Assembly: GCF_003987215.1 (NCBI RefSeq)
Contig: NZ_PIPW01000001.1
Location: 930,001 to 994,000, forward strand
Direction: 5' to 3'
Origin: Pseudidiomarina halophila
GTDB lineage: Bacteria; Pseudomonadota; Gammaproteobacteria; Enterobacterales; Alteromonadaceae
Length of the DNA stretch: 64,000 nucleotides
Shown: one piece after another, positions 9,457 to 19,246 of the stretch
Layout: each line of letters opens with the position of its first letter
How positions within the stretch are numbered: the stretch's first letter is position 1
Made by a program: the position numbers and the translations under genes
Notes under the pieces: model-generated
What the model was told of the DNA's origin: nothing
What the model saw: only the letters and a program-made list of their open reading frames with translations
The model's database searches: none

Positions 9457-10812
9457 CTAAAAGTGCAGCACTTGCCGGTAAGCGCCAATATGCACATCAA
9501 AGCTGGTGGTTTGCTTGAGATGATCAGACATTGCTTCCAGTGCATCAGGTTCACCATGCACCAGATAGATCTTAGTATCACTACGCAGGGCCGACTGCGC
9601 TAACCACTCCTGCAGTTCAACGTAATCGGCATGGCCAGAGAGTCCGTCAAGTTCACGGATCCGGGCTTTTACTGGCAACCACTGGCCGTGCAGTTTAATT
9701 CGTTCCACACCCTGTACCATTTTCGCACCACGGGTGCCGCCGGCCTGATGTCCAGTAAACAATACTGTACTACGATGATCACCCAACCAATGTTTGAAAT
9801 GATGCAAGATACGGCCTCCGGTCGCCATACCGCTGCCAGCAATAATAATGTGCGGTGCCCCCTGCTCGGCAATGGCTTTGGATTCATCCACGCTGTGCGT
9901 GTAAACAATGTTTTGTTCAAGTGCTGCACACTGGCGGGCTGTCAAACGATGGTAATCGTGGTGTTCGCGATAGGTATCGGACACGCTTATCGCCATAGGA
10001 CTATCTAAAAAGACTGGCAGTCGCGGAATTTTACCCTCAGCCATCATAGTGACCAGCATGTGCTGAATCAGCTGAGCACGGCCTACAGCAAAGCTTGGAA
10101 TCATTAACACACCGCCAGCCGCTGCTGTTTCATTCACCACATCAGCAAACTGCTGCCAGGGATCATCGTCGCCATGGCGGCGATCACCATAGGTCGATTC
10201 CAGTAACAGGTAATCGACTTCCGGCAACGGTCGTGGCGGTTTCATAAGAATATCATTGGAGCGACCTACGTCACCACTGAAGCCAATCCGAATGCCCTGA
10301 TGCTCAGCAATGACACTAGCGGCCCCCAGAATGTGTCCGCTGGGCTGCAAAGTGAAACTGATATCGCCCACCTGAAAGGTTTTATCGTACTCAATGCCGT
10401 GCATTAAACGTAACGCTGCGTCGGCGGTGGCTTCATCGTACAACGGCTGCGGCTGCGCATGGCGGCTCAGGTTATGCTTTTTATAAAATTTGGCGTCTTC
10501 TTCCTGAATGCGGCCACTATCGGGCCACAAAATCTGACATAGGCCGACGGTGCCGTAATGCGAGTAAACCCGCCCACGAAAATCATGTTTGTAGAGTACC
10601 GGCACAAAACCTGAATGATCCAGATGAGCATGGGTAAGAACGATGGCGTCGACTTCGTTAATGCCTAAGGGTAAAGGCTGCCAATTACGTTCCCGCAGCC
10701 ACTTATAGCCCTGAAACAAACCACAGTCGATAAGCACCCGGGTGGTATCGGTTTCTAATAAGTACTTTGAACCGGTTACGGTTTCACTGCCGCCAAGAAA
10801 GGTTAATCGCAT
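9457..10812 (-). CDS. Beta-CASP metallo-beta-lactamase RNA nuclease
   Basis: A 451-residue MBL-fold hydrolase. The N-terminal half has the zinc motif THAHLDHSGFVP plus SGDVG; the insertion with LLLESTYGDR and PSFAVGRAQ is the beta-CASP domain; the C-terminal SGHADYVELQEWL and VHGE are the RMMBL segment. Relatives (CPSF-73/KH-less archaeal types and bacterial YsgA-type proteins) cleave RNA, so a cytoplasmic RNA-processing role is inferred. The start ATG at 10812 is preceded by CAGGAG. It is separated by 27 bases from the upstream cardiolipin synthase-like gene and may share its transcript. Confidence 0.9.
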   Translation of the reverse strand: MRLTFLGGSETVTGSKYLLETDTTRVLIDCGLFQGYKWLRERNWQPLPLGINEVDAIVLTHAHLDHSGFVPVLYKHDFRGRVYSHYGTVGLCQILWPDSGRIQEEDAKFYKKHNLSRHAQPQPLYDEATADAALRLMHGIEYDKTFQVGDISFTLQPSGHILGAASVIAEHQGIRIGFSGDVGRSNDILMKPPRPLPEVDYLLLESTYGDRRHGDDDPWQQFADVVNETAAAGGVLMIPSFAVGRAQLIQHMLVTMMAEGKIPRLPVFLDSPMAISVSDTYREHHDYHRLTARQCAALEQNIVYTHSVDESKAIAEQGAPHIIIAGSGMATGGRILHHFKHWLGDHRSTVLFTGHQAGGTRGAKMVQGVERIKLHGQWLPVKARIRELDGLSGHADYVELQEWLAQSALRSDTKIYLVHGEPDALEAMSDHLKQTTSFDVHIGAYRQVLHF

Positions 10813-10839
10813 AGTTGCACTCCTGCATTGAGCTAAGCC

Positions 10840-12306
10840 TCAAAGTAATCGTTCTATCGGCAAGCGTTCGAGAATTCTTACCGCCAGACGACGCCAAATC
10901 GATGCCCCCGGTTCCGAATGGTAATAGGTACGTTCGTCACCCAAACGCTCGACCCAAACTACTTTATTCTTGATCAAGCGTAGTTGATAGGCGTAATGCG
11001 GCAAAGTTTTCACGATGGCTTGTTCCAGCTGCGCGGCAAGTTCACGACTGTGCATCACAAAGCCAAGTTCGGTATTAATCGCCGCTGAGCGCGGGTCAAA
11101 GTTCAACGAACCCACAAACACGCGCGCCAGGTCGACCATTAACGTCTTGGCATGCAAGCTTGAAGCCGAGCTACCGAAGCGTTCCTTACCTTTCAAACGT
11201 TGCCGGCGCTCTTTTCGTTGTTGCTTGCGGGCCAGTGGCGAGATACGTTGCAGCTCGAATAGCTGAATGCCATTACGTAGCAGTCTGTGCCGCCATTTAG
11301 CATACCCCGCATGCACCACCGCAACATCGGTGGCCGCCAGCGAGTTGGTCAAAATAACAACTTGTACCCCACGCCTTGCCATGGCAATCAATTCGGTCAC
11401 TCCAGCCTGAGTAGGAACAAAATAGGGTGAGACCAGAGTGACATGCGACTTAGGGTCGCCAATCGCCTGTTGCAACTGATGCGGGACCATTTGTTGTGGC
11501 TTCGCGCGGCCCATGGTTTTCTCAGGAGAATCACTTACCAGCTGAGTGCGCGACCAGTAGATATCCAGTTCCTGTCGTTGCAGTTGCTGCATGAAAGGCA
11601 GTTCTTCGATGGCTTTCATGTACGCTTGCGCCTGTGGGAGTTCCTTATAACGGGCGGCGGTTGCCCGTAGCATGGATAAATCCTGTGGTTTAGTGAGGGT
11701 AAAAAGTTTCTGCAAAGGTACCGCTGACTCGCATTGCCAATAACGTTCAAAATCTTTTTCCACATCATCGACAATAGGACCAATTAGCAAAGCATCAAGA
11801 TCCGCAAACAATAGCTCGCTGGTCGCGCCAAAATACTCATCACCAATATTGCGGCCGCCGCTGATCACCACCTGACCATCAACCACAAAACATTTGTTGT
11901 GCATACGTCGATTGACCCGGCGAAAATCAAACAGGTAGTTCAGAAATCGTGGGCGTCTCAGCTTCAGCGGGTTAAACAAACGAACTTCGATGTTTTCGTG
12001 TTGGTGTAAGCCAATTAAAGTTGCATCTAGGCCGGCAGTGTTGTGGTCATCGAGTAACAGGCGGACCTTCACGCCGCGCTCAGCGGCTTCATGCAAGGCT
12101 TCGAAGAGTATGGTGCCGGTCATGTCATGACGCCAGATGTAGTACTGAATATCTAAGCTGTATTCAGCCTGACGGGCAAATAGCACGCGAGCGGCAAAAG
12201 CTTCTCGGGCATCAACCAGGGGAACAGCACCACTTTCCCCCTGATGTTCTGCCACCAATGGTTCAATCGCTTTTGCCAGTCGTCCTTGTGCATTTACATC
12301 TGTCAC
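10840..12306 (-). CDS. Phospholipase D family protein, ClsC-like cardiolipin synthase
   Basis: A 488-residue protein with two PLD catalytic (HKD) motifs: HNKCFVVDGQVVISGGRN near residue 137 and HAKTLMVDLARVFVGSLNFDPRS near residue 390. It has no N-terminal membrane anchors. That arrangement and length fit ClsC (YmdC) of E. coli, which condenses phosphatidylglycerol with phosphatidylethanolamine to cardiolipin. ClsC often works with a partner (ymdB), which is not seen here. A GTG at 12306 begins the frame; no strong ribosome-binding site is visible. It could also be a general PLD-type phosphatidyltransferase. Confidence 0.85.
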   Translation of the reverse strand: MTDVNAQGRLAKAIEPLVAEHQGESGAVPLVDAREAFAARVLFARQAEYSLDIQYYIWRHDMTGTILFEALHEAAERGVKVRLLLDDHNTAGLDATLIGLHQHENIEVRLFNPLKLRRPRFLNYLFDFRRVNRRMHNKCFVVDGQVVISGGRNIGDEYFGATSELLFADLDALLIGPIVDDVEKDFERYWQCESAVPLQKLFTLTKPQDLSMLRATAARYKELPQAQAYMKAIEELPFMQQLQRQELDIYWSRTQLVSDSPEKTMGRAKPQQMVPHQLQQAIGDPKSHVTLVSPYFVPTQAGVTELIAMARRGVQVVILTNSLAATDVAVVHAGYAKWRHRLLRNGIQLFELQRISPLARKQQRKERRQRLKGKERFGSSASSLHAKTLMVDLARVFVGSLNFDPRSAAINTELGFVMHSRELAAQLEQAIVKTLPHYAYQLRLIKNKVVWVERLGDERTYYHSEPGASIWRRLAVRILERLPIERLL

Positions 12307-12338
12307 TTACAGGACAGCTCCTCTGTTCTATGTGGTTA

Positions 12339-13439
12339 TCAATCTTGATTGGTGAGCTTACCGTAGTTTCGCTCACGTGCTGCAGCGCGTTGTTCCCGTT
12401 CTTCGTCACCAGCGCCTATGGCCCAGCCCTGCAATTCTCTTTTTACCAATGCGGTAAGTGCTGCAATGTGGGGTTCGCTGGCATTGAGTGCCGGAATATA
12501 GGCGTAATGCTCACCGCCGGCTTGCTCAAAATACTCGCGATTTTCCTCGCCAATTTCTTCAATGGTCTCCAGGCAGTCGGCACTGAAGCCCGGGCAGAAT
12601 ACCTGCACATTCTTAACGCCCAGATCCGGTAATGCTTTGAGGGTTTCATCGGTATAGGGCTGCAACCATTCCTCACGACCAAAGCGTGACTGAAAGGTTG
12701 TTAGATAATCATCTTTGCCTAACTCTAGCTGTTCTGCGATTAAACGCGATGTTTTGTGACATTCACAGTGATAAGGATCACCTTTTAACAGGTAGTTTTT
12801 TGGCACCCCATGATAAGAAAAAATCAGTTTTTGCGGACGTCCATGCTGCTGCCAAAACGCTTTAATCTGTTGCACACAGGCATCAATATACCCCGCGTCG
12901 TCATGATAATGACTGATAAAGCGCAAATCTGGTAACCAGCGGCGTTGCAGGAAGTCCCGCGCCAGTGCATCAAAGGTCGACCCTGAGGTAGCGCCGGAGT
13001 ATTGCGGATACAGTGGTAGCAACACCAATTTACGCACACCGGAACTTAACATTTCATCAAGCACGCTGGCCATGCCAGGGGAGCCATAGCGCATCGCAAA
13101 GCGCACCACCACATCGTCGCCGTAGTCCTTTGCTAATGAAGCCTGCAACTCTTTGGCCTGGGCTTCCGTATGAAACATCAGCGGTGACCCCTGCTCGGTC
13201 CACACAGTTTTATAAGCAGCTGCAGAACGGCGTGGCCGAATTCGTAAAATAACGCCGTTGAGAATTAACCACCATAGCACCCGCGGCACTTCAACCACTC
13301 TCGGATCCGACAGAAATTCCTTCAGATAGCGGCGTAGCGACGGGGTATCCGGTGCATCAGGTGTACCGAGATTGGTAATGAGAACGCCCACTTTATCTTT
13401 CTGTGCGTGGGAGAATCCTGCGTAACCGCGATAATTCAT
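12339..13439 (-). CDS. hemH: Ferrochelatase
   Basis: A 366-residue enzyme inserting Fe2+ into protoporphyrin IX, the last step of protoheme synthesis, on the inner face of the membrane. The family signature is visible as LIFSYHGVPKNYLLKGDPYHCECHKT (written here in part as SYHGVPKNYL) with the metal-binding His, and VFCPGFSADCLETIEEI near the C-terminus contains the conserved Glu pair region. The N-terminal VLITNLGTPDAPD is typical. The final ~25 residues are charged and variable. A GAGG precedes the ATG at 13439. The patatin gene starts the same strand run, with its stop 16 bases upstream. Confidence 0.97.
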   Translation of the reverse strand: MNYRGYAGFSHAQKDKVGVLITNLGTPDAPDTPSLRRYLKEFLSDPRVVEVPRVLWWLILNGVILRIRPRRSAAAYKTVWTEQGSPLMFHTEAQAKELQASLAKDYGDDVVVRFAMRYGSPGMASVLDEMLSSGVRKLVLLPLYPQYSGATSGSTFDALARDFLQRRWLPDLRFISHYHDDAGYIDACVQQIKAFWQQHGRPQKLIFSYHGVPKNYLLKGDPYHCECHKTSRLIAEQLELGKDDYLTTFQSRFGREEWLQPYTDETLKALPDLGVKNVQVFCPGFSADCLETIEEIGEENREYFEQAGGEHYAYIPALNASEPHIAALTALVKRELQGWAIGAGDEEREQRAAARERNYGKLTNQD

Positions 13440-13455
13440 GCCTTACCTCAAAATG

Positions 13456-14523
13456 TTAGGTCCAGAGTTCAACTTTGTCGCGGATCTTGTCCGTGGCAAC
13501 CCACTCATGGAATTGGTCGGCCATCCATTTCCCTTGTTCAACCGCCTGGTGCCAGTACTTGATGCGAGCATCAGCATCGAGCTTAGCAAAGTCAGTGCGG
13601 TCCGGGATTTTACCGAATGGTAGTGCATCAATGAATTCTTGGGTTGGGGTTAAAAGGATCACATTTGGCCATTGGCTGCCGGTCGTTCGACGTTTTTTTA
13701 TACGCTTATCGAACCAGCCCGGAATAACTTCATGGTGGAAGTGCGGGTAAAGCACCAAGCCATCGACGCCACTAAAGTCGAGATCAAAGTGGTAATCGGT
13801 GACCCCGCCGTCGCGATAAATACCGGCCGGAGCGCCCGGGATATCGCGCACTCCTTCCAATACCAAAGGAATAGAGCCGGTTGCCAGCAGTGCTTGCTTA
13901 AAGTTTGCGGTGGATAATTGCGCGTAGCGCGTCGGTATATCGTTCCAATGCTCGGTAAATGTCGCAGGCGATGCCGGATGGTGAAAAATCACCCGTTCAT
14001 AAAACTTACCTAACCACTTACGTTTAACGGAGTTCGCTGCCGCCGAGGTGAGCAGACCTAAAATCTGGCGCTTGCCTTCGATTGCTGTCATGCCGCGACA
14101 GCGGGCGACGATCCAGTGATGGCGAAAACGATCCTGACTCAGGATTTCATCTACCGCCCGGTCCGGTATATACTCGGCCAAAAGCTTCCTGGCTTCATCG
14201 GTGATTTCCAGTACATCAGGTTTGGCACTGTACGTCTGAGTGCTGTACAGACGGCAAAACAGTTCACTGGCGGCAACGGGATCCTGTTGGCCTAAAGCAG
14301 CGAAACGCCAGGCGCCGGCTGAGGTACCGAGTAAGTCCAGATGCCCCTGCCGCGCGGCAAAAAACTCACCGAACAAATAACGATCCAGCCCTTGTAGCAC
14401 AAACCATTTCGGCCCGCCTGAAGCGCCGACCAGCAGTTGCACTGCATCTTCAGTTAAACCCTGTTCCTTAATCTGCAACCACGCACTTTTGCCGGCACGT
14501 AACTGCAACCAATCGGTTGCCAT
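13456..14523 (-). CDS. Patatin-like phospholipase domain protein
   Basis: About 355 residues. Patatin features are the glycine-rich oxyanion loop GASGGPKWFVLQGLDRY, the nucleophile elbow GTSAGAW (Ser in G-x-S-x-G) and the catalytic Asp in DGGVTDYHFD. The family comprises serine/aspartate-dyad lipid acyl hydrolases; no signal peptide is evident, so it is probably cytoplasmic. Its position just before hemH, near the cardiolipin synthase-like gene, hints at membrane lipid turnover, but this is only context. The frame begins at GTG 14529; the ATG at 14523 is used here, and a GGAG lies 10 bases before it (4 before the GTG). Confidence 0.82.
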   Translation of the reverse strand: MATDWLQLRAGKSAWLQIKEQGLTEDAVQLLVGASGGPKWFVLQGLDRYLFGEFFAARQGHLDLLGTSAGAWRFAALGQQDPVAASELFCRLYSTQTYSAKPDVLEITDEARKLLAEYIPDRAVDEILSQDRFRHHWIVARCRGMTAIEGKRQILGLLTSAAANSVKRKWLGKFYERVIFHHPASPATFTEHWNDIPTRYAQLSTANFKQALLATGSIPLVLEGVRDIPGAPAGIYRDGGVTDYHFDLDFSGVDGLVLYPHFHHEVIPGWFDKRIKKRRTTGSQWPNVILLTPTQEFIDALPFGKIPDRTDFAKLDADARIKYWHQAVEQGKWMADQFHEWVATDKIRDKVELWT

Positions 14524-14689
14524 CGCCACTTGTCTCCATTGGATTATTATTCTTTGTTGTTATGCGAGCTTTAGTATACCCAAAAATACAGCTTCACTAC
14601 ACCCTGACTGTCGCACCTGTTCAGGGCTTCTGGTATGCTTTATGCACGCCCAGATTCACTAGCCTAACGACCACGGGAAACACCTTTTT

Positions 14690-15499
14690 ATGAAAGTTAT
14701 TTCGTTTAATATCAATGGCATTCGCGCCCGACTACATCAACTACAAGCGCTCATTGAAAAGCACCAACCCGACGTCATCGGCTTGCAGGAAACTAAAGTC
14801 CATGATGACCAGTTTCCTCTGGCGGATGTCGAGGCGCTCGGTTATCACGTCATCTATCATGGCCAGAAAGGCCATTATGGTGTGGCACTGCTGAGCAAGC
14901 AGCCATTGGAGAATCCGCAGTTTGGCTTTCCAACTGATGAAGATGACGCGCAGCGGCGTATGATCATGGGTGATTTTGTTACCGCCGACGGTAAACGGGT
15001 CAGAATTCTTAATGGCTACTTCCCGCAAGGCGAGAGCCGCGATCACCCGCTGAAATTCCCGGCAAAAGAGAAGTTTTATGCCGATCTGATGCACTATTTG
15101 GAAAGTGAACTGGATCCCGGGCAGCCCGTGGTGGTCATGGGTGACGTCAACATCTCCCATCAGGATTGTGATATCGGTATCGGTGCAGATAACGCCAAGC
15201 GCTGGTTACGTACCGGCAAATGCAGCTTCCTGCCAGAAGAGCGCGATTGGCTGAACACGCTGCTTAACTGGGGGCTGGTGGATACCTATCGCCTTAAACA
15301 TCCCGAAATAACCGACCAGTTTAGCTGGTTTGATTACCGTTCACGCGGCTTTGACGACAATCGAGGTCTGCGTATTGACCTGATTCTGGCAACGGAAACG
15401 CTCGCGGCTCATTTGACTGACTCTGGTATCGATTATGCGCTGCGAGGCATCGAAAAACCGTCGGATCATGCACCAATCTGGAGTGAGTTTAAGCTCTGA
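14690..15499 (+). CDS. xthA: Exodeoxyribonuclease III
   Basis: A 269-residue EEP-fold nuclease of base-excision repair: an AP endonuclease with 3'-5' exonuclease and 3'-phosphatase activity. It shows [13 protein letters not shown] at the start, the catalytic Glu in [15 protein letters not shown], the GDVNISH Asp/Asn pair and the terminal SDHAPIW with the catalytic His. The length equals E. coli ExoIII (268). Monocistronic; it ends 11 bases from the convergent yfbV stop. Confidence 0.97.
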   Translation: MKVISFNINGIRARLHQLQALIEKHQPDVIGLQETKVHDDQFPLADVEALGYHVIYHGQKGHYGVALLSKQPLENPQFGFPTDEDDAQRRMIMGDFVTADGKRVRILNGYFPQGESRDHPLKFPAKEKFYADLMHYLESELDPGQPVVVMGDVNISHQDCDIGIGADNAKRWLRTGKCSFLPEERDWLNTLLNWGLVDTYRLKHPEITDQFSWFDYRSRGFDDNRGLRIDLILATETLAAHLTDSGIDYALRGIEKPSDHAPIWSEFKL

Positions 15500-15509
15500 T
15501 GTTGCTAAA

Positions 15510-15923
15510 TTAGTGCTCGTCAGGGGGAAGCTCTTTTAATGCCTTGCGCAACAGCCGTGCCAGGTCCATACGTGTGGGCTTGCTGCGCGGCTGCACACTC
15601 AATTTCTGCGCCAGTTCCAGGTACCAGTGCTTTAACCTTGCATCGAGCGGGCTCAGAGCACGCCGTCCCAACCAGAACCAACCCTGAATAGGCAATGACA
15701 GCAAAAACAACGAGCTGACCACTGCCTGCGGCATAAGAGTTTCTCCCAGCCACTGCCATTGCACCAGAAAATTCACCACCGCCGCCCCCGGCATCCACTG
15801 TGCGGCAAATTTTACAGCCGGCACCACCCGCGTTTCAGTCATAGCAGCAACCACCGCATGGTGAGGCCAGATTGCCGCGTATTTTTGACCACTTTGCAAT
15901 ACTTGCCAGATCGAGTGGGACAT
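15510..15923 (-). CDS. yfbV: UPF0208 membrane protein YfbV
   Basis: A 137-residue protein with two central hydrophobic segments (about residues 44-85), preceded by GQKYAAIWP and followed by LPIQGWFWLGRRALSPLDARLKHWY, which match the YfbV family closely. In E. coli YfbV helps insulate the Ter macrodomain of the chromosome; whether that function holds here is unknown. An AAAGGA lies before the ATG at 15923. It is transcribed away from yffB, with a DnaA-box-containing intergenic region between them. Confidence 0.9.
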   Translation of the reverse strand: MSHSIWQVLQSGQKYAAIWPHHAVVAAMTETRVVPAVKFAAQWMPGAAVVNFLVQWQWLGETLMPQAVVSSLFLLSLPIQGWFWLGRRALSPLDARLKHWYLELAQKLSVQPRSKPTRMDLARLLRKALKELPPDEH

Positions 15924-16045
15924 GAAAATTCCTTTGAATTTAACTTGACAGATCAGCTTTCAACCAACTTGGTTAACTTTCAAACAAGCCGTTATTTCCA
16001 TATATTTCAGAAGCTTAACGAGTTCAGACCAGCTAACCCACAGAG

Positions 16046-16076
16046 TTATCCACACAAACTGTGGAGAATCCACAGT
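16046..16076. promoter_or_regulatory. DnaA-box cluster with inverted repeat
   Basis: TTATCCACA at 16046-16054 is a perfect match to the E. coli DnaA-box consensus. Four bases on, ACTGTGGA-GAA-TCCACAGT (16058-16076) is a perfect 8-bp inverted repeat containing TGTGGAGAA (16060-16068), one mismatch from an oppositely oriented box. The cluster lies between the divergent yfbV and yffB starts. Confidence 0.6.
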
Positions 16077-16133
16077 GCTTTTGTCACAATGCTACGATGC
16101 TTGTTTCTTTCCTGATAATAGACAGAGAACACT

Positions 16134-16484
16134 ATGACCGTAACTGTTTTTGGTATTCCAAATTGCGATACTGTGCGCAAAGCCCGTCGCTTTCTTGATG
16201 ACAACGCTATTGATTATGACTTCCACGATGTGCGCGAGCAACCATTGCCGCTGGAAACCCTGCAAACCTGGCTCAAACAGGTTGACCGAAATACTCTGAT
16301 CAACAAGCGCAGCACCAGCTGGCGCGAGCTTTCTGACGCTGAAAAAGAATTGCTGGACGATGCGATTGCGATCCAGCTGTTGCAACGTTTCCCTACCTTA
16401 ATGAAGCGACCCGTTTTGCTGCAACAGGACAAGTTGCTGGTCGGCTTCAAGTCCGCTGAATGGCAACAGGCGTTCGGTTTATGA
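16134..16484 (+). CDS. yffB: ArsC/Spx-family reductase YffB
   Basis: A 116-residue thioredoxin-fold protein of the ArsC family beginning [19 protein letters not shown], with a single CxxxxR-type active-site start and no second glutaredoxin Cys. YffB-type proteins bind glutathione and are not known arsenate reductases. It immediately precedes dapE, overlapping it by 4 bases (ATGA), the same order as in E. coli, so the two are translationally coupled. Confidence 0.9.
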   Translation: MTVTVFGIPNCDTVRKARRFLDDNAIDYDFHDVREQPLPLETLQTWLKQVDRNTLINKRSTSWRELSDAEKELLDDAIAIQLLQRFPTLMKRPVLLQQDKLLVGFKSAEWQQAFGL

Positions 16485-17626
16485 GCTATGACGCAGCGGC
16501 AGAAGATATTCTGAAACTTGCTGAACAACTTATCGCCCGTCCCTCGGTAACACCTGAGGATGCCGGCTGCCAAACCCTGCTTGGTGAGCGCCTGGCGACG
16601 CTGGGCTTCGCATTAGAGCCGATGGTGTTTGCCGATACCACCAACCTTTGGGCACGAAGGGGGCATTCAGGTCCGCTCTTTTGCTTCGCCGGGCATACTG
16701 ATGTTGTCCCTGCTGGCGCTGAACATGCGTGGCGTTTTCCGCCGTTTACTCCAACCCGGGATAACGGCTATCTATTTGGCCGCGGCGCCGCTGATATGAA
16801 AGGCAGCCTGGCAGCGATGCTGGTTGCCACCGAGCGCTTCGTTAAACGTAATCCGCAGCACAATGGCAGTATTGCTTTTCTCATTACCAGCGATGAAGAA
16901 GGTCCATTTATCAACGGTACGCCAAAGGTCATCGAAACGCTCGAGGCGCGCAACGAGAAAATAGACTGGTGTCTGGTCGGGGAACCATCGAGTACTACCC
17001 GGGTCGGTGATGTCGTAAAAAACGGCCGCCGCGGTTCCTTATCTGGCGAATTGACAGTATTCGGAATCCAGGGCCATGTGGCCTACCCTCATCTGGCCGA
17101 AAATCCGGTTCACAATGCCGCACCCGCGCTCGCCGTGCTGGCGACTACAGAATGGGACTCCGGCAATGCTGCGTTTCCCCCGACCAGTTTCCAGATCTCT
17201 AACGTCCACGCCGGGACAGGCGCCGGCAACGTCATCCCGGGCGAATTCAAAGTCAGTTTCAATTTCCGCTATAGCACCGAAAGTACGGCTGAACATCTGA
17301 AAGAGCGAGTTATCGCTATTTTGGATGCGCACCAGCTCGATTATGCACTAGACTGGAAACTTAACGGTGAGCCCTTTCTTACCGCCGAGGGTGACCTGGT
17401 CACTGCTACCGCCACGGCCATCAAACAGGTAACGGGCACAGCGCCCCAACTCTCCACTGCCGGTGGCACCTCAGATGGTCGTTTCATTGCCCCAACGGGG
17501 GCGCAAGTGATCGAGCTGGGGCCAGTAAATGCTACCATTCATAAAGTAAACGAATGTGTTGCCATGGACGACTTAGTACAACTTACCGATATGTATGAGG
17601 CTATTTTGGAGCAATTACTATGCTAA
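16481..17626 (+). CDS. dapE: Succinyl-diaminopimelate desuccinylase
   Basis: A 381-residue M20 zinc amidohydrolase. It releases succinate from N-succinyl-LL-diaminopimelate, giving DAP for lysine and peptidoglycan. Conserved segments are [11 protein letters not shown] (metal His and catalytic Asp), [15 protein letters not shown] (bridging Asp), TSDEEG (catalytic Glu and metal Glu) and the terminal [10 protein letters not shown] with the metal His. The ATG at 16481 overlaps the yffB stop; the longer frame from 16460 adds seven non-conserved residues. The next gene overlaps its end by 7 bases. Confidence 0.97.
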   Translation: MSYDAAAEDILKLAEQLIARPSVTPEDAGCQTLLGERLATLGFALEPMVFADTTNLWARRGHSGPLFCFAGHTDVVPAGAEHAWRFPPFTPTRDNGYLFGRGAADMKGSLAAMLVATERFVKRNPQHNGSIAFLITSDEEGPFINGTPKVIETLEARNEKIDWCLVGEPSSTTRVGDVVKNGRRGSLSGELTVFGIQGHVAYPHLAENPVHNAAPALAVLATTEWDSGNAAFPPTSFQISNVHAGTGAGNVIPGEFKVSFNFRYSTESTAEHLKERVIAILDAHQLDYALDWKLNGEPFLTAEGDLVTATATAIKQVTGTAPQLSTAGGTSDGRFIAPTGAQVIELGPVNATIHKVNECVAMDDLVQLTDMYEAILEQLLC

Positions 17627-18342
17627 CGGTGCAACAGCTGACCGGACAGACCGACAGTCACGTTGTCTGCAATGAAATTTGTCGTCCTTCTGTGCGCCTG
17701 CAGGCGCCTGTATTTGCGGCCTACTCGGCTATGCACAGCGCCGCAGCTGAGGCCGGCCTGGCCTTAGGTATAGCTTCAGGATTTCGCGATTTTGATCGGC
17801 AACTGGCCATCTGGAATCGTAAGTTTAGTGGTGCTGCGCCGCTGTACACCATTGACGGCGCACAACTGGATTACAGTAGTTTAGCGGTGGGAGAAATTGT
17901 TGAAGCGATCATGACCTGGTCAGCGCTGCCCGGCGCCAGTCGCCATCACTGGGGTACAGACCTCGACGTATACGATCCCCGGCCTTTTGCTGCTGGTGAG
18001 CAAACTCTGCAACTGGTTCCAGAAGAATACGACGAAGGCGGCCCCTGCCATGAACTCGCACTCTGGCTGCAACGTCATGCTCAGGACTTTGGCTTCTTTT
18101 TCCCCTATCGACAGTATCGTGGCGGTGTCGCCGCTGAACCCTGGCATTTGAGCTACCGTAATCTTGCGGCTCTGGCACAGGAACAGCTGAGCCTTGAGGT
18201 ATTACAACAGGCCCTGAGCGATGCCGACCTTGCCGGCAAAGAATACGTACTGGCGTGTTTACAGGAGTTAAAAGAGCGTTATGTCGATACTATCTGCGGT
18301 GCAAATGCTGAAGAGGAGGATAACGGATGGGTTTTTGGTTAA
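17620..18342 (+). CDS. M15-family D-alanyl-D-alanine carboxypeptidase (VanY-like)
   Basis: A 240-residue protein with the zinc-peptidase M15B pattern: [14 protein letters not shown], the metal motif [14 protein letters not shown], and EPWHLSYR carrying the third ligand and catalytic residues. VanY-like enzymes trim D-Ala from peptidoglycan stem peptides or act as L,D/D,D-peptidases. No signal peptide is visible, which is unusual for a cell-wall enzyme and could mean a cytoplasmic recycling role. It is in the yffB-dapE operon, overlapping dapE by 7 and the next small gene by 16 bases. Confidence 0.87.
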   Translation: MLTVQQLTGQTDSHVVCNEICRPSVRLQAPVFAAYSAMHSAAAEAGLALGIASGFRDFDRQLAIWNRKFSGAAPLYTIDGAQLDYSSLAVGEIVEAIMTWSALPGASRHHWGTDLDVYDPRPFAAGEQTLQLVPEEYDEGGPCHELALWLQRHAQDFGFFFPYRQYRGGVAAEPWHLSYRNLAALAQEQLSLEVLQQALSDADLAGKEYVLACLQELKERYVDTICGANAEEEDNGWVFG

Positions 18343-18506
18343 TTCTGGCGTTAGTTTTCGGGGTGGTGATTGGCAACCTGATGCTGCTTAAGCATACGGC
18401 GAAAATGAAAATGCCGTCGCTTAAGCAACGGCATTCGGAGGATTCCACTAAAGCGGATACCGATAAAAAAGATAGCGATAAAAAAGATACCGACAAAGAA
18501 GATTAA
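18327..18506 (+). CDS. Small DUF2897-type membrane protein
   Basis: A 59-residue protein starting at ATG 18327 after GGAGGA. Residues 3-21 form one hydrophobic helix ([19 protein letters not shown]), followed by a basic stretch and a low-complexity Asp/Lys tail with the repeat DKKD. This layout matches the DUF2897 family of small gammaproteobacterial single-pass proteins, which have no known function. It overlaps the M15 peptidase gene by 16 bases, so it is translationally coupled, and its stop overlaps the purC stop by 4 bases on the other strand. Confidence 0.8.
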   Translation: MGFWLILALVFGVVIGNLMLLKHTAKMKMPSLKQRHSEDSTKADTDKKDSDKKDTDKED

Positions 18507-19216
18507 AGCGCAACACCTAAGCGCTGTGCGACTTCTTCATAGGCCTCTACGACGCCGCCTAACCCTTGGCGGAAGCGATCTTTATCAAGCTTCTTGCGGG
18601 TTTCTTTGTCCCACAAGCGACAGCCATCCGGGCTGAATTCATCGCCCAGTACAATGTTGCCATCCGCATCGACACCAAATTCGAGTTTAAAGTCGACCAG
18701 TAACATACCTGCGTCGTCGAAGAGCTTCTTCAATACATCGTTCACTTTAAAGGTTAGCGTCTTCATTTGCGCCAATTGCTCGGCACTTGCCCAACCAAAG
18801 GCTACCGCGTGGGTTTCATTGATCATCGGATCGTGCAAGGCATCGTTCTTCAGAAACAGCTCAAAGGTTGCAGGGCTAAGCTCTAGCCCTTCCTCGACGC
18901 CTAAGCGTCGTACCAGACTGCCGGCGGCATAATTACGTACCACACACTCAACTGGAATCATCTGCAAGCGCTTAACCAGCGTTTCCGTTTCACTCAACAC
19001 CTGGTCAATCTGTGTTGCCACCCCGGCAGCTTCAAGCTTCTCCATAATAAAATTATTGAATTTATTATTGATCATGCCTTTACGTTCCAGCTGCTCAACT
19101 TTCTCACCATCAAAAGCTGAGGTGTCATTACGGAAATGCAAAATCAAACGCTCCGGGTCATCTGTTGTGTAAACCGTTTTGGCCTTACCACGATAGAGTT
19201 CAGTACGTTTTTCCAT
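18503..19216 (-). CDS. purC: Phosphoribosylaminoimidazole-succinocarboxamide synthase
   Basis: A 237-residue SAICAR synthetase of purine synthesis, joining aspartate to CAIR with ATP. Characteristic segments are [42 protein letters not shown], and the C-terminal [29 protein letters not shown]. Length equals E. coli PurC (237). It follows dapA-bamC on the reverse strand with a 30-base gap, so it may be the last gene of that transcript, as in E. coli. Confidence 0.97.
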   Translation of the reverse strand: MEKRTELYRGKAKTVYTTDDPERLILHFRNDTSAFDGEKVEQLERKGMINNKFNNFIMEKLEAAGVATQIDQVLSETETLVKRLQMIPVECVVRNYAAGSLVRRLGVEEGLELSPATFELFLKNDALHDPMINETHAVAFGWASAEQLAQMKTLTFKVNDVLKKLFDDAGMLLVDFKLEFGVDADGNIVLGDEFSPDGCRLWDKETRKKLDKDRFRQGLGGVVEAYEEVAQRLGVAL

Positions 19217-19246
19217 GAGCAGCAGATTCTCCAGCTTGATCAGAAG

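Noticed and set aside
12021-12632. 203-codon open frame on the plus strand
   Set aside because: Antisense to the cardiolipin synthase-like gene and hemH, both well supported; composition is Cys/Leu-rich without domain features.
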